A DNA stretch of 64,000 nt from Microbacterium faecale (GTDB lineage: Bacteria > Actinomycetota > Actinomycetes > Actinomycetales > Microbacteriaceae), in the NCBI RefSeq assembly GCF_014640975.1, contig NZ_BMHO01000001.1:1312166-1376165 (forward strand). The letters run 5' to 3'. Below, piece after piece: positions 7,530 to 16,488 of this stretch. The notes below the pieces were generated by a model. It had not been told where the DNA came from. It saw only the letters and a list, made by a program, of their open reading frames with translations, and did not search any database. Both the position numbers and the translations under genes were made by a program. Position 1 is the stretch's first letter, and each line of letters opens with the position of its first letter.

Positions 7530-8795
7530 ATGCGCTCGATCATTCCCGACTACCTGGCCGATGCGCTGTTCCGCGTGGAGCCCGACACCTCCGGACAACC
7601 CGCACAATACATTCCCGAGCTCGCCGGAGCGGATCCCGAACGCCTCGCGGCTGTTGTGGCCACGATCGACGGTGAAGTGTACGGTGCGGGTGACAGCGAC
7701 GCCGAGTTCACGATTCAGTCGATCTCGAAGCCGTTCGTCTACGCGCTCGCTCTGGCAGACCGGGGGTTCGATACCGTGCTCGACAAGGTCGGGGTCGAGC
7801 CGTCAGGGGAGGCGTTCAACGAGGTCTCCCTCGAGCACGACACGGGGCGCCCGCTCAATCCGATGATCAATGCCGGCGCGCTCACGGTGCAGTCGCTGAT
7901 CGGCCCGTGGAACTCCGAGCCTGCCGAGCGCGGCGAACGCGTGCGCCAGGGGCTGTCGGCGTTCGCCGGTCGCGAGCTGACGATCGACGAGCGGGTGTCC
8001 TCATCGGAGATGGACACCGCGCATCGCAATCTCGCGATCGCACACATGCTGCGCAGCCGGGATGTCCTGACGGAGGATCCGAGGACGGTCGTTGAGGGCT
8101 ACGTTCGCCAGTGCGCCGTGCTCGTGACCGCGCGAGACCTCGCGATGATGGCCGCGACGCTGGCCAATCGCGGCGTCAACCCCCTGACGAACGAACAGGT
8201 CGTCAGCGGCGCGGTCGTGCGGTACGTGCTGAGCGTGATGTTCACATGCGGCATGTACGACGCCGCTGGCGACTGGGCCACCCAGGTGGGTATTCCCGCG
8301 AAGAGCGGCGTGGGGGGCGGGCTGATCGGTGCGCTCCCCGGCCAGGTCGGCATCGCCACGTTCTCGCCGCGCCTCGACGAGCACGGCCATAGCGTTCGAG
8401 GCGTCTCGCTTTTCGAGAGATTCTCCTCGGACATGGGGCTGCACGTGATGGAGATTCCCTCGGCGGCGAGCTCCGTCGTGCGTTCGAATCAGGTGCAGGA
8501 CGGGGAGCGCGGTGCCACTCGGGTGCTCCGGCTGCAGGGCGGCATCCGCTTCGCCGGAGCCGAGCGGATCATCCGGGACGCTGAGGAGATCGAGGTCGAC
8601 GAAGCGCGTGTCGTGTTCGACCTCTCGCTCGTCTATTCGCTCGACGCCGTGGCGCGCCGACTGCTTCTCGAGATCACCCGCCGCCTGACCGATGGCGACC
8701 AGGAAGTGTACTTCGTCGACCCGCAGGGCATCCTCGCGCACACGGACGTCGGCGCCGCCGTCGTCGTCGACGAGCTCGAAGGGGCCGTGGGGTAG
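7530..8795 (+). CDS. glsA: Glutaminase with C-terminal STAS domain
   Basis: A 421-residue protein converting L-glutamine to glutamate and ammonia. The glutaminase domain (1 to about 310) has a serine-beta-lactamase-like fold with the SxxK motif S64-I-S-K67. It also has the family signatures NPMINAGAL, SEMDTAHRNLA, TARDLAMMAATLANRG and PAKSGVGGG. The C-terminal ~100 residues form a STAS-like domain, a known fusion in this family. AAGGAGG precedes the ATG at 7530; an earlier in-frame start at 7416 would overlap the regulator gene and has no support. Confidence 0.93.
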   Translation: MRSIIPDYLADALFRVEPDTSGQPAQYIPELAGADPERLAAVVATIDGEVYGAGDSDAEFTIQSISKPFVYALALADRGFDTVLDKVGVEPSGEAFNEVSLEHDTGRPLNPMINAGALTVQSLIGPWNSEPAERGERVRQGLSAFAGRELTIDERVSSSEMDTAHRNLAIAHMLRSRDVLTEDPRTVVEGYVRQCAVLVTARDLAMMAATLANRGVNPLTNEQVVSGAVVRYVLSVMFTCGMYDAAGDWATQVGIPAKSGVGGGLIGALPGQVGIATFSPRLDEHGHSVRGVSLFERFSSDMGLHVMEIPSAASSVVRSNQVQDGERGATRVLRLQGGIRFAGAERIIRDAEEIEVDEARVVFDLSLVYSLDAVARRLLLEITRRLTDGDQEVYFVDPQGILAHTDVGAAVVVDELEGAVG

Positions 8796-8813
8796 CCCCT
8801 CCTTCTGTCGGCG

Positions 8814-8862
8814 TCAGCGGCCCGACCCGTGTCCTGTCCGCCCGCTGAATCAGGGCCGCTGA
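8814..8862. terminator. Inverted repeat between convergent glsA and SDR genes
   Basis: TCAGCGGCCC (8814-8823) and GGGCCGCTGA (8853-8862) are perfect 10-bp inverted arms 29 bases apart; the right arm overlaps the SDR stop codon. The position between convergent genes suggests a bidirectional terminator, but the long loop and lack of a U tract make this uncertain. Confidence 0.35.
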
Positions 8863-9599
8863 GTGGTGGGACGGACGATGATCTCGTTGACATCGCCTCC
8901 CGCGTTGATCGCGTAGCTGATGCTGCGTGCGATCTCGGTGGCGGGCAGGGCATTGGAGCGATACTCCTGCATGGCTTCGCGGGCCTCTGGGTCCGAGATG
9001 GAGTCGGCGAGTTCTGATTCGGTGACCCCCGGGGTGATGGTGGTGACCCGCAACCAAGGCTCGGACTCGATGCGCAGTCCTTCGCTGATGGCCCATGCGG
9101 CGTATTTGGTCGCGCAGTAGACGGCAGCTGTCGGGAGCACTTCGTGTGCGCCCGTGGAGGCCAGCGTGACGATGTGGCCGCTCTTCTGCTCCCGCATCAC
9201 CGGCTGCGCTGCGGCGATGCCGTGCAGGACCCCGCGGATGTTGACATCGATCATGCTGTCCCATTCGTCCACGTGGGACTGCTCCAGCGGGGAAAGCGGC
9301 ATGATCCCCGCGTTGTTGATCAGCACATCGAGCCTGCCGAATGTCTCGGCGGCGTACGTGACGGCTTCTTGGACGCTGTGTCGTGCGGTGACGTCGAGGG
9401 AGACGCCGGCAGCTGTTCCTCCGTCGGATTCGATCTCGGACACGAGTTCGTCCAGACGCTCTTGCCGGCGGGCGCCGAGAACGACCGTATGGCCTTCTTG
9501 TGCCAGTTGGCGGGCGGTCGCCGCGCCGATCCCGCTGGATGCTCCGGTGATCAGAATGACCTTCTTCTTATGTGCCGAGCCTGTGGCGGCAGATCCCAT
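8850..9599 (-). CDS. Short-chain dehydrogenase/reductase
   Basis: A 249-residue classical SDR. It shows the cofactor loop TGASSGIG (about residues 18-25), NNAG, catalytic Ser in TLASTGA and YxxxK (YCATKYA). ARRQERL after the second strand suggests NADP(H) preference. The ATG at 9599 has AAGGAG upstream; the frame extends further without similarity. It faces an XRE-type regulator across 153 bp, so the regulator probably controls it. The substrate is unknown. Confidence 0.9.
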   Translation of the reverse strand: MGSAATGSAHKKKVILITGASSGIGAATARQLAQEGHTVVLGARRQERLDELVSEIESDGGTAAGVSLDVTARHSVQEAVTYAAETFGRLDVLINNAGIMPLSPLEQSHVDEWDSMIDVNIRGVLHGIAAAQPVMREQKSGHIVTLASTGAHEVLPTAAVYCATKYAAWAISEGLRIESEPWLRVTTITPGVTESELADSISDPEAREAMQEYRSNALPATEIARSISYAINAGGDVNEIIVRPTTQRP

Positions 9600-9738
9600 G
9601 GCTGTGCTCCTTGCGTATCGCGTTGATGTCGGGACGGTCCCGAGTCGTTCGTGTCCAGACTTCTCGGTGTCGCGGCGTCGTGCCAGGTTCCGCTGAGCCT
9701 GGGTGCGACAGGACCAGGCGGCTCCGGCGTCGCACATC

Positions 9739-9744
9739 TAGAGT
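9739..9744 (+). promoter_or_regulatory. -10 box (TAGAGT) of the XRE regulator
   Basis: TAGAGT ends eight bases before the ATG at 9753, and no Shine-Dalgarno precedes that ATG. This is consistent with a leaderless or nearly leaderless transcript. Confidence 0.35.
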
Positions 9745-9752
9745 TGTTGCCC

Positions 9753-10580
9753 ATGAGTATCGGGCCGTATCTGCGCAGCCTCCGGGGTCGGATCCCGCCG
9801 GAGTCGCTGTCGCTGCCGCATGCCGGTGTTCGCCGGGTGCCAGGCCTGCGTCGTGAAGAGGTCGCCGTACTGGCCGGTGTCAGTGTCGACTACTACACCC
9901 GGCTGGAGCAGGGGCGGGAGAAGAACCCGTCCGCGCAGATCGTGGAGGCGCTCTGCCGGGGCCTCGATCTCACCGGCGATGAGCGAGACCACCTGTTTCG
10001 CTTGGCTGGGTACCAGCCCCCGAACCCGGTCGTTCCGAACGCGGTGCGTCCGGAGCTGACTCGTCTGCTGGAGCAGTGGTCGGACCAGGCAGCCTTCGTG
10101 CTCACCGGCACCCTGGATATCGTGGCTCCCAATGCGCTGGCGCGGGCGCTGTTCGCTGACGTGACCCACCAGGACAATCTCGCCCGGATGGTGTTCCTCG
10201 ATCCCGCCGCGAGAGCGTTCTACGTTGACTGGGAACGGGCCGCAGAGTCGGTGGTCGCTACCCTGCGGCACAACACGACCCGAACGCCGGCCGCCGTGAT
10301 GGATCCGTTCGTCCGCGAGCTCTCAGAATCTTCTGCCGAGTTCGCCCGTCTGTGGCACGAACAACGGGTTCGCGGCAAGACTCATGCGGTCAAGCGATTC
10401 CGGCACCGCCAGGTAGGCGACCTCAGCCTGGAATACCAGGCATTCGACGTTCCGGAGACCGCGGGCTGGCAGATCATCATCTACGCTGCCGAACCCGGCA
10501 CGGCCTCTGCGGAGGCCCTCGCGCTGCTGGGCACCTTTACCCACCTCCTGCACAACGCCGGATTCGGCCGGCAGAAATGA
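9753..10580 (+). CDS. XRE-family regulator with MmyB-like ligand-binding domain
   Basis: A 275-residue DNA-binding protein. The helix-turn-helix is near residues 30-60 (LRREEVAVLAGVSVDYYTRLEQGRE), the form seen in the actinobacterial MmyB-like family. The C-terminal ~180 residues (RPELTRLLEQW, NALARALFAD, REL...FARLWHEQ) form a PAS-like ligand-binding domain known in this family to bind fatty-acid-like molecules. It is divergent from an SDR. Proteins of this type commonly regulate a neighbouring SDR or oxidoreductase. Confidence 0.9.
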   Translation: MSIGPYLRSLRGRIPPESLSLPHAGVRRVPGLRREEVAVLAGVSVDYYTRLEQGREKNPSAQIVEALCRGLDLTGDERDHLFRLAGYQPPNPVVPNAVRPELTRLLEQWSDQAAFVLTGTLDIVAPNALARALFADVTHQDNLARMVFLDPAARAFYVDWERAAESVVATLRHNTTRTPAAVMDPFVRELSESSAEFARLWHEQRVRGKTHAVKRFRHRQVGDLSLEYQAFDVPETAGWQIIIYAAEPGTASAEALALLGTFTHLLHNAGFGRQK

Positions 10581-10588
10581 CGGAAGGG

Positions 10589-10611
10589 CGTCGCGAAATC
10601 GTATCGCGACG
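10589..10611 (+). terminator. Hairpin after the XRE regulator gene
   Basis: CGTCGCGA (10589-10596) and TCGCGACG (10604-10611) form a perfect 8-bp stem with a 7-base loop shortly after the stop codon. There is no U-rich tail, so the terminator call is tentative. Confidence 0.4.
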
Positions 10612-10702
10612 GTCTCGCCCCAGCGCCGTCAGTGTCTCCACGGGAATTCACCGTCCGCCGTCGGGGGTTCACATCTCCGTCGAGTCGTGATCTGCTGAAC
10701 AC

Positions 10703-11113
10703 ATGGCCACTCGCAGACGCCCCCGCGCGGTGGTGCGCTGGCTGCTCGCCCTGGCTATGGTGTTCGCCGGACTCTCGCACCTCTTCTGGGCCCGGAGAGA
10801 ATTCCGTGCTCAAGTACCCGACTGGACCGAGAAAGTGATCGATAAGGACGCGGTTGTCATCGGATCCGGGGTTGCGGAAGTCATGCTCGGCGGCGCGCTC
10901 GTCGCCCTGCCGCGTTCTCGTTCGCGAGTCGGCGCCCTGCTCGCCGCTTTCTATGTCGCCGTCTTCCCCGGCAATGTCGAGCAATGGCGGAAGGGTCGAA
11001 ACGGGTTCGGACTCGATACCGACCGCAAGCGCTTGCTGCGGCTCTTCTTCCAGCCCCTGCTGGTGTGGGCGGCGTGGTGGAGCACGCGGGAAGGGCGGTC
11101 ATGGACTCGGTGA
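10703..11113 (+). CDS. DoxX-like small membrane protein
   Basis: A 136-residue protein with about four hydrophobic helices. The pattern MVFAGLSHLFWARREF near the N-terminus and GVAEVMLGGALVALPRSRSRVGALLAAFYVAVFPGN resembles DoxX/DoxD-family proteins. Their roles are poorly defined, with links to thiol/sulfur redox and membrane stress in some species. The last 13 bases overlap the next gene, so the two are probably coupled. Confidence 0.65.
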   Translation: MATRRRPRAVVRWLLALAMVFAGLSHLFWARREFRAQVPDWTEKVIDKDAVVIGSGVAEVMLGGALVALPRSRSRVGALLAAFYVAVFPGNVEQWRKGRNGFGLDTDRKRLLRLFFQPLLVWAAWWSTREGRSWTR

Positions 11114-11799
11114 TCTTCGTCGGGTTCTCCGTGGCCTACCTCGTCCTCGCGACGTGGGCCATCGTCGCGATGGTGCGGCGGCGTCGCCTGATCCCGGCGG
11201 ACCTCGCCGTCCTCGTCGTGGCCGCGCTCGTCTACGACAATGCCGTCATCGGCCTCGGCGTGGTGATCGGTGAGGGGTCACTCCTCGAGGCTCTCAACGG
11301 CGCGCGGTACTGGCTGCACGCGCTCGTCACGCCCCTTCTCGTGCTCATCGGATGGAACGTGCTTGTTCGCGCAGGCGTGCGCTGGGCGGCCTCGGCCGCG
11401 GGGAGAGTTGGCGCTGTGGTGCTCACCGCCGCGCTCATCGTGTACGAGTTGGTCGTCGGCGCCCTGACATTGGATCTGTCGCCGCGGCTGGAGTACGGGG
11501 CGCTCAGCTATGCGAACGAGAACGCTCCCGACGGACCGCCGGTGATGGTGCTGATCGTCGCCGCGGTTCTCCTCGTCGCCGGAATCGCCGCCGTCGTGAA
11601 GCAGCGGTGGCCCTGGCTGGTGGTCGGCACGGGTCTCATGGTGGTCGGCAGCGCCGTGCCGCTTCCCCTCCCGAGCGGCGCAGTGACGAACATGTTCGAG
11701 CTGATCCTGCTGATCAGCGTGCTCGCGACGGTGGCACACCAAGACGCGCGGGCCCGAGGCGACGCGCGTCGACGAGTGGACCATCGAGATCCACGGTGA
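11101..11799 (+). CDS. Hypothetical multi-pass membrane protein
   Basis: A 232-residue, very hydrophobic protein with about seven predicted helices and no recognisable catalytic motif. The ATG overlaps the end of the DoxX-like gene by 13 bases. I do not recognise the family. The co-transcribed DoxX-like neighbour is the only functional hint. Confidence 0.65.
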   Translation: MDSVIFVGFSVAYLVLATWAIVAMVRRRRLIPADLAVLVVAALVYDNAVIGLGVVIGEGSLLEALNGARYWLHALVTPLLVLIGWNVLVRAGVRWAASAAGRVGAVVLTAALIVYELVVGALTLDLSPRLEYGALSYANENAPDGPPVMVLIVAAVLLVAGIAAVVKQRWPWLVVGTGLMVVGSAVPLPLPSGAVTNMFELILLISVLATVAHQDARARGDARRRVDHRDPR

Positions 11800-11838
11800 G
11801 GTGCAGACCTCCCGGGGTGCCTGAATGCGCGTTGCCAC

Positions 11839-12546
11839 TCACCACGGCAGCGCGCCGTCTTCGTTGAAGAAACCGCCTCGAGGGCCGTCGTCGGGCAGCG
11901 TCGCGAGTCGGACGGCGATCGCGGCCCCCTGCTCAGGCAAGCGGTCTCCCATATGGCCGGTGAAGTCGGTCGCCACGAGTCCGGGGCACGCGGCGTTCAC
12001 GATGACCTTCGTGTCGGTCAGTCGGCGAGCGTACTGAGCCGTGATGCTGTTCAGCAGTGTCTTCGACGGCGCATATGCCGCCATTTGCGGTCCGGTCTGC
12101 AGGGCCAGCGAGCCCATATCGCTGGACATGTTGACGATCCGAGGGGACGCCGAACGGTGCAGCAGCGGAAGCATGGCGTTGGTCACACGTATGACACCGA
12201 AGACGTTGGTGTCCAAGACCGTGCGGAGCACACCCAGGTCGAGGGTGGTCGGATCCTGCGCGCCGTTGTCGGTGCGTCCTGAGATACCGGCGTTGTTCAC
12301 CAGCACGTCCAAGCCACTAGCCTCGGCCTCAAGGAACGTCGCCGCCTCGGTCACGCTCTCGTCGGACGCGACGTCGAGTGCGATGCCGAACGCCTCGAGG
12401 CCCCGCTCCCGGAGGGCGGCGACCGCGACTTCTCGTCGCGCCGTGTCGCGGGCGCCCACCGCGACACGGAAACCGGCGGCCCCGAGTCCCTGCGCGATCG
12501 CGAATCCGATTCCCTTATTGGCGCCGGTGACGAGCGCGGTCTTCAT
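11839..12546 (-). CDS. Short-chain dehydrogenase/reductase (carbonyl-reductase type)
   Basis: A 235-residue SDR starting MKTALVTGANKGIG, with the TGxxxGIG cofactor loop at residues 7-14, NNAG, Ser in NMSSDMG and the YxxxK motif in AAYAPSK. The strand-turn sequence VGARDTAR suggests NADPH use. Among family members it is closest in style to carbonyl reductases (VLVNNAGISGR, FSGHMG-like VATDFTGHMG). The start is uncertain: in-frame ATG at 12594 and GTG at 12564 also exist. It is divergent from a LysR regulator that likely controls it. Confidence 0.88.
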   Translation of the reverse strand: MKTALVTGANKGIGFAIAQGLGAAGFRVAVGARDTARREVAVAALRERGLEAFGIALDVASDESVTEAATFLEAEASGLDVLVNNAGISGRTDNGAQDPTTLDLGVLRTVLDTNVFGVIRVTNAMLPLLHRSASPRIVNMSSDMGSLALQTGPQMAAYAPSKTLLNSITAQYARRLTDTKVIVNAACPGLVATDFTGHMGDRLPEQGAAIAVRLATLPDDGPRGGFFNEDGALPW

Positions 12547-12620
12547 CTCATTTGTGTCATTCACCCCTCCATCGTGGGTTGCGACCTCAGGCATCGTCCA
12601 ACACAGTTTCGGTCCGCTGT

Positions 12621-12637
12621 GATACCCGGTGGGTATC
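12621..12637. promoter_or_regulatory. LysR-type operator (T-N11-A)
   Basis: GATACCC and GGGTATC are perfect 7-bp inverted arms separated by GGT in the divergent SDR/lysR space. T12623 and A12635 satisfy the T-N11-A rule of LysR-type regulators. The site lies just upstream of the lysR -10 box, suiting autoregulation and control of the SDR. Confidence 0.65.
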
Positions 12638-12644
12638 AGCTGAT

Positions 12645-12650
12645 TACGGT
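12645..12650 (+). promoter_or_regulatory. -10 box (TACGGT) for a leaderless lysR transcript
   Basis: TACGGT is followed by exactly six bases (GGGAGG) and the ATG. The GGGAGG is too close to act as a ribosome site, so leaderless [11 protein letters not shown] explains the arrangement better. Confidence 0.5.
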
Positions 12651-12656
12651 GGGAGG

Positions 12657-13538
12657 ATGGAACATCTGGAAGTGCGCGAGCTTCGGTATTTCCTTGCCGT
12701 GGCGGAGGAACTGAACTTCGGGCGTGCAGCTGAGCGTCTCCGCATCGCGCAACCGCCGCTGTCCCGTGCGATCCGTCTGATGGAGCAGCGACTCGGGGTG
12801 CGGCTGTTCGAGCGAAACCGTCGAGGCGTCACCGTGACTGAGGCGGGCCTGGTCCTCCAACGGGAGGCGGGTCCCGCACTTGAGGCGATCGCTGCTGCAG
12901 CGCGTCGCGCGCAACGGGCGGGTGCGCCAGAACGCTCGCTCGTGCTCGCGACGAAGGCCGGGGCGTCGCACGAGCTGTTACGCGCCCTGATTGATGCGCA
13001 CGCCAAGGTCCCCGATTCGGCACCGGTCGAGCTGCTGCTGTGCGAGGTCGGCGAGCAGGCCGGGCTGCTCCGCTCCGGTGCCGCCGACGTCGCACTCATG
13101 CATCGTCCCTTCGATGACATCGTCGGATTCGACACCGAGGAGCTGTTGACCGAGGGGCAGGTGGCCATCTTCCCGGCGGAGCACCCTCTCGCCGCCCGCG
13201 CCCAGCTCACTCTCGCCGAGGTTCAGAACGTCGACGACCTCCCGATCGCCCGTTGGCCGCGCCTGGACGGGACCTACCCTGCCGGTCCTGGGCCGGAGGT
13301 CCACACGCAGTCGCAGCTCGCGCAGCTGGTGGCTCTCGGGAAGGCTCTGCTCGTGATCCCGGCGTCCAGTAGGGCGTGGCAATGGCCTGAGCATGTCGCC
13401 GTTCCCCTCGTCGACGCACCGCTGGTCACCACCGTGCTCGCGTGGCCGCCGAGCAGCAGGTTCCGCGAGCTCGCCGCGTTCGTTCGCACCGCGGCTCAGC
13501 TCGGAGGCGATGAGCGCCGTCAGTGCCCCCTTCGGTGA
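12657..13538 (+). CDS. LysR-family transcriptional regulator
   Basis: A 293-residue LysR-type regulator. The N-terminal winged helix-turn-helix (about 1-62) reads LRYFLAVAEELNFGRAAERLRIAQPPLSRAIRLME. The effector-binding domain (about 90-285) is of the CbnR/CatM-like form, with GEQAGLLRSGAADVAL and VAIFPAEHPLA. It diverges from an SDR with a T-N11-A palindrome between them. The inducer is unknown. Confidence 0.93.
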   Translation: MEHLEVRELRYFLAVAEELNFGRAAERLRIAQPPLSRAIRLMEQRLGVRLFERNRRGVTVTEAGLVLQREAGPALEAIAAAARRAQRAGAPERSLVLATKAGASHELLRALIDAHAKVPDSAPVELLLCEVGEQAGLLRSGAADVALMHRPFDDIVGFDTEELLTEGQVAIFPAEHPLAARAQLTLAEVQNVDDLPIARWPRLDGTYPAGPGPEVHTQSQLAQLVALGKALLVIPASSRAWQWPEHVAVPLVDAPLVTTVLAWPPSSRFRELAAFVRTAAQLGGDERRQCPLR

Positions 13539-13580
13539 CCACTGCCGTACCCAGGCAGTGCACAACTCTCCCTGTAAAAC

Positions 13581-13600
13581 TATACCGACCAGACGGTTAA
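13581..13600. promoter_or_regulatory. Probable TetR operator overlapping a -10 box
   Basis: ACCG (13584-13587) and CGGT (13594-13597) are inverted around ACCAGA, within a TATACCG...CGGTTAA partial dyad. The first six bases, TATACC, could serve as the -10 element for the MFS gene. A TetR gene lies at the end of the same operon, so autorepression through this site is likely. Confidence 0.5.
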
Positions 13601-13621
13601 GTAGGAGGGGGGGAGCGAGAC

Positions 13622-15103
13622 ATGTCCGCGGTGCGCCGCTACCTCAGCCTCGCCGTCCTCATCGGCGCAGTGCTCCTGCTCACAATCGACGCCACGGTGC
13701 TGCACCTCGCGGTGCCGGCACTCGCCCGTGACCTCGACCCGACCGCCACACAGGTGTTGTGGATCGGCGACATCTATTCGTTCGCCATCGCCGGCCTGCT
13801 CGTCACGATGGGCAACCTCGCCGACCGCACCGGACGCAAGAAGCTGCTGATGCTCGGCGCGGCTGCGTTCGGCATCGCCTCGATCCTTGCGGCCTTCGCG
13901 CCGACCGCCGAGATGCTCATCGCCGCACGCCTGGCGCTCGGGGTCGCGGGCGCGACGATCATGCCGTCGACGCTGTCTCTGATCCGCAACATCTTCACCG
14001 ACCCGCGCGAGCGCACTCGCGCGATCGCCGTGTGGTCGGCGGCTGCGGCGAGCGGTATCGCTCTCGGCCCGCTCGTCGGCGGCACCCTGCTCGAGCACTT
14101 CTGGTGGGGATCCGTCTTCCTCGTCAACGTCCCCGTCATCGTCGCGGTCATCGCGCTCGGATGGTGGGTCCTGCCCGAGTCGAAGAACCCGTCGTTGCAC
14201 CGCCTCGATTTCGTTTCGAGCGGCCTGTCGCTGCTCGCGATCATCCCGGTCGTCTACGCGATCAAACAGGTCGCCGGCGGAGCCTTCGGCCTCCCCACGG
14301 TCGTCGCGCTCGCGTTGAGCGTCGTGGGCGGGGTCGGATTCGTTCGTCGCCAACGCCGCAGCGCCGACCCGATGATCGACATCGATCTCTTCCGCAACCG
14401 CTCCTTCTCGGGCGCGGTTGCGGTGAACTTCATCTCTGTGTTCGCGATGAGCGGCGTGCTGTTCTTCTTCTCGCAGTACCTTCAGCTCGCGCGCGGCCTC
14501 GGTGCACTCGATGCCGGCCTCGCGCAGCTGCCCGCCGCCGTCGCGTCGATGATCGCCGTGACAGCCGTCGGGTTCCTGCTGGCGAGGCTCGGGCGCGGCA
14601 GGGCGATCGCGCTTGCCCTCGCGATCGGTGCCACGGGCCTGCTCGCCGTCGGACTCGTCGAGGGATCCGAACACCTCGTGTGGGTGCTCGTCGCGATGGT
14701 TCCGCTGGGATTCGGGATCGGCATCTCCGAGACGTTGAGCGTCGACGCCGTCGTCTCGGCGGTGCCGGCCGAGAAAGCGGGTGCCGCCTCGTCGATCTCG
14801 GAGACTGCCTACGAACTCGGGGTCGCGATGGGCATCGCGGTACTCGGATCCGTCGTCACCGCGATCTACCGATTCGCACTGCCCGGCGGCTCCCCCGAGA
14901 CCGCGCGCGATTCGCTCGCGACCGCGGTCTCGGCGCTGCCCGAGGGATCCGCCCTCGATGCCGCGCGTGAGGCATTCGTCGCCGCGATGCAGGCCACGAC
15001 CCTCATCGCGGCCGCCGTCATGCTCGCGGGAGCGGCAGTGGCGTTCTTCCTCATCCCGAGCGCTCGGGCGTCGGATCGGGCCGCCGCCGCTAAGGTGAGC
15101 TGA
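13622..15103 (+). CDS. MFS multidrug efflux transporter (DHA2/QacA type)
   Basis: A 493-residue protein with about 14 membrane helices, the DHA2 count. Family marks are LTIDATVLHLAVPAL in helix 1 (D and L of motif D1), GNLADRTGRKKLLM (motif A), RLALGVAGATIMPSTLSL (motif B) and GIALGPLVGGTLLEHFWWGSVFLVNVP (motif C, antiporter signature). These are proton-driven exporters of cationic or lipophilic drugs. A strong AGGAGG ribosome site precedes it, and a TetR gene starts one base after its stop codon, presumably its repressor. Confidence 0.92.
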   Translation: MSAVRRYLSLAVLIGAVLLLTIDATVLHLAVPALARDLDPTATQVLWIGDIYSFAIAGLLVTMGNLADRTGRKKLLMLGAAAFGIASILAAFAPTAEMLIAARLALGVAGATIMPSTLSLIRNIFTDPRERTRAIAVWSAAAASGIALGPLVGGTLLEHFWWGSVFLVNVPVIVAVIALGWWVLPESKNPSLHRLDFVSSGLSLLAIIPVVYAIKQVAGGAFGLPTVVALALSVVGGVGFVRRQRRSADPMIDIDLFRNRSFSGAVAVNFISVFAMSGVLFFFSQYLQLARGLGALDAGLAQLPAAVASMIAVTAVGFLLARLGRGRAIALALAIGATGLLAVGLVEGSEHLVWVLVAMVPLGFGIGISETLSVDAVVSAVPAEKAGAASSISETAYELGVAMGIAVLGSVVTAIYRFALPGGSPETARDSLATAVSALPEGSALDAAREAFVAAMQATTLIAAAVMLAGAAVAFFLIPSARASDRAAAAKVS

Positions 15104-15104
15104 C

Positions 15105-15662
15105 ATGGGCAGAACGGCAGGGCGCGCGGCCGACGACACGCAGCGGAACATCCTCGATGCGGCGATGACGCTGGTCGCGCGTCGCGGATCCGGAGTGTCC
15201 ATCGCCGACATTGCGGCGGCCGCGGGCGTGTCGAAGGGCGGCCTGCTCTATCACTTCTCGACCAAGGATGACCTGCTGCGCGCTGGCGCTCGCGACCTGT
15301 TCGAGACCTTCCGGTCGCGTGTTTACGACCAGGCACAGCGCGAACCCGACGGCGAGCCCGGGCGCCTCAACCGCGCCTACATCCGCGTCAGCTTCGCTGA
15401 CGTGGCCGACGAGGGCGTGCGCGAGATCATCGCCGTCGCCGCGCAGCTCATGAGTGAGCCGACGGTCCAAGAAATGTCAGCCGCTGATGGCCGCCGTTGG
15501 CGCGACGAGCTCACCGCCGACGGCCTGCCCGAATCGACCGTGCGGCTCATCGTCGCTGCCACCGACGGCGTCTCGTCCGCCCCGCTCTGGGGGGCGGTCC
15601 TCGACGCCGCCGATCAGCGCGCCCTCGAGAGCGAGTTGCTCGAAAGGACCCGAGTCGGCTGA
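15105..15662 (+). CDS. TetR-family repressor
   Basis: A 185-residue TetR-type regulator. The helix-turn-helix lies at about 14-58 (NILDAAMTLVARRGSGVSIADIAAAAGVSKGGLLYHF then STKDDLL). The C-terminal ligand domain resembles TetR_C_6-like drug sensors. It begins one base after the QacA-type exporter gene, and the ACCG/CGGT dyad upstream of that exporter is its likely operator. Confidence 0.92.
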   Translation: MGRTAGRAADDTQRNILDAAMTLVARRGSGVSIADIAAAAGVSKGGLLYHFSTKDDLLRAGARDLFETFRSRVYDQAQREPDGEPGRLNRAYIRVSFADVADEGVREIIAVAAQLMSEPTVQEMSAADGRRWRDELTADGLPESTVRLIVAATDGVSSAPLWGAVLDAADQRALESELLERTRVG

Positions 15663-15699
15663 GAGGCCACGTCCGTCGTGACGTCGACGGGTGGGACCC

Positions 15700-16488
15700 T
15701 CAGCGACTCCACCGGAACAGCCGGACCGCGCACGCCGTGCCGAGGACGGTCGCGGCGCTGAGGGCGACGAGGGGTTGCCACGGCACCGTCTCCCCGACCC
15801 ACGCGTGCTGCATCGCTTCGAATCCTGCACCGTAGGGCAGCCAGCGGCCGATCTCGGCGACCGGATCCGGGAGGTTCTGCGGACCGCCGAACAGTCCGCC
15901 CACGGCCGCGATACCGAAGAAGAGGACGAGACCGATCGCGACGGAGGCGTTCGGGGTCGGCGAGATCGCGGCCACGATCATCCCCAGCGCGTACATCGCG
16001 GCGCACACGAGAGCGAAGACACCGATGGTCGCCAGGAGATTCTCTGGCCCGATGACGCCGAACATGGCCGCCGAGAGGCCGAGCGCGATCGCGACGCCGA
16101 CCAGGGTCTGGACGAGCGATGTGATCACCTGCGCCACGAGCACCATCGACGGGTGTGCGGGCGTCGCGGCGAGTCGCTTGAGCAGACCGCCGCGACGGTA
16201 GGTCGCGAGAAAGGACGGCATGTTGACGACGCCGACCAACGCGACGACCATGACGAGCATGAGCGGAAGGACGTAGAGCTCGAAGACGCTGCGTCCTCCT
16301 GCGTCGGGCAGGATCTCCTGCGACGCGCCCGCGCCCTGAGCGACGATCAGCAGGCTCGGCATGCCGATCGGGATGATGAGCCCCGCGGTGTCGCGGATCA
16401 CACTCTTCGTCTCCGCGAGGATCAACTGGCCCCATGCGCGCGCCCCGGGCCGTGCCGCCCGAGGGATGTCGTATCCGGAAACGGTCAT
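15700..16488 (-). CDS. ABC-2 type transporter permease
   Basis: A 262-residue protein with six hydrophobic helices, typical of DrrB-like ABC-2 permeases. It shows SVIRDTAGLIIPIGMPSLLIV at the first helix and the PTPNASVAIGLVLFFGIAAVGGLFGG stretch near the C-terminus. Together with the overlapping ATPase gene it should form an exporter of two permeases and two ATPases for a drug or lipid-like substrate. Start and upstream stop overlap as ATGA. The divergent kinase and regulator probably control it. Confidence 0.88.
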   Translation of the reverse strand: MTVSGYDIPRAARPGARAWGQLILAETKSVIRDTAGLIIPIGMPSLLIVAQGAGASQEILPDAGGRSVFELYVLPLMLVMVVALVGVVNMPSFLATYRRGGLLKRLAATPAHPSMVLVAQVITSLVQTLVGVAIALGLSAAMFGVIGPENLLATIGVFALVCAAMYALGMIVAAISPTPNASVAIGLVLFFGIAAVGGLFGGPQNLPDPVAEIGRWLPYGAGFEAMQHAWVGETVPWQPLVALSAATVLGTACAVRLFRWSR

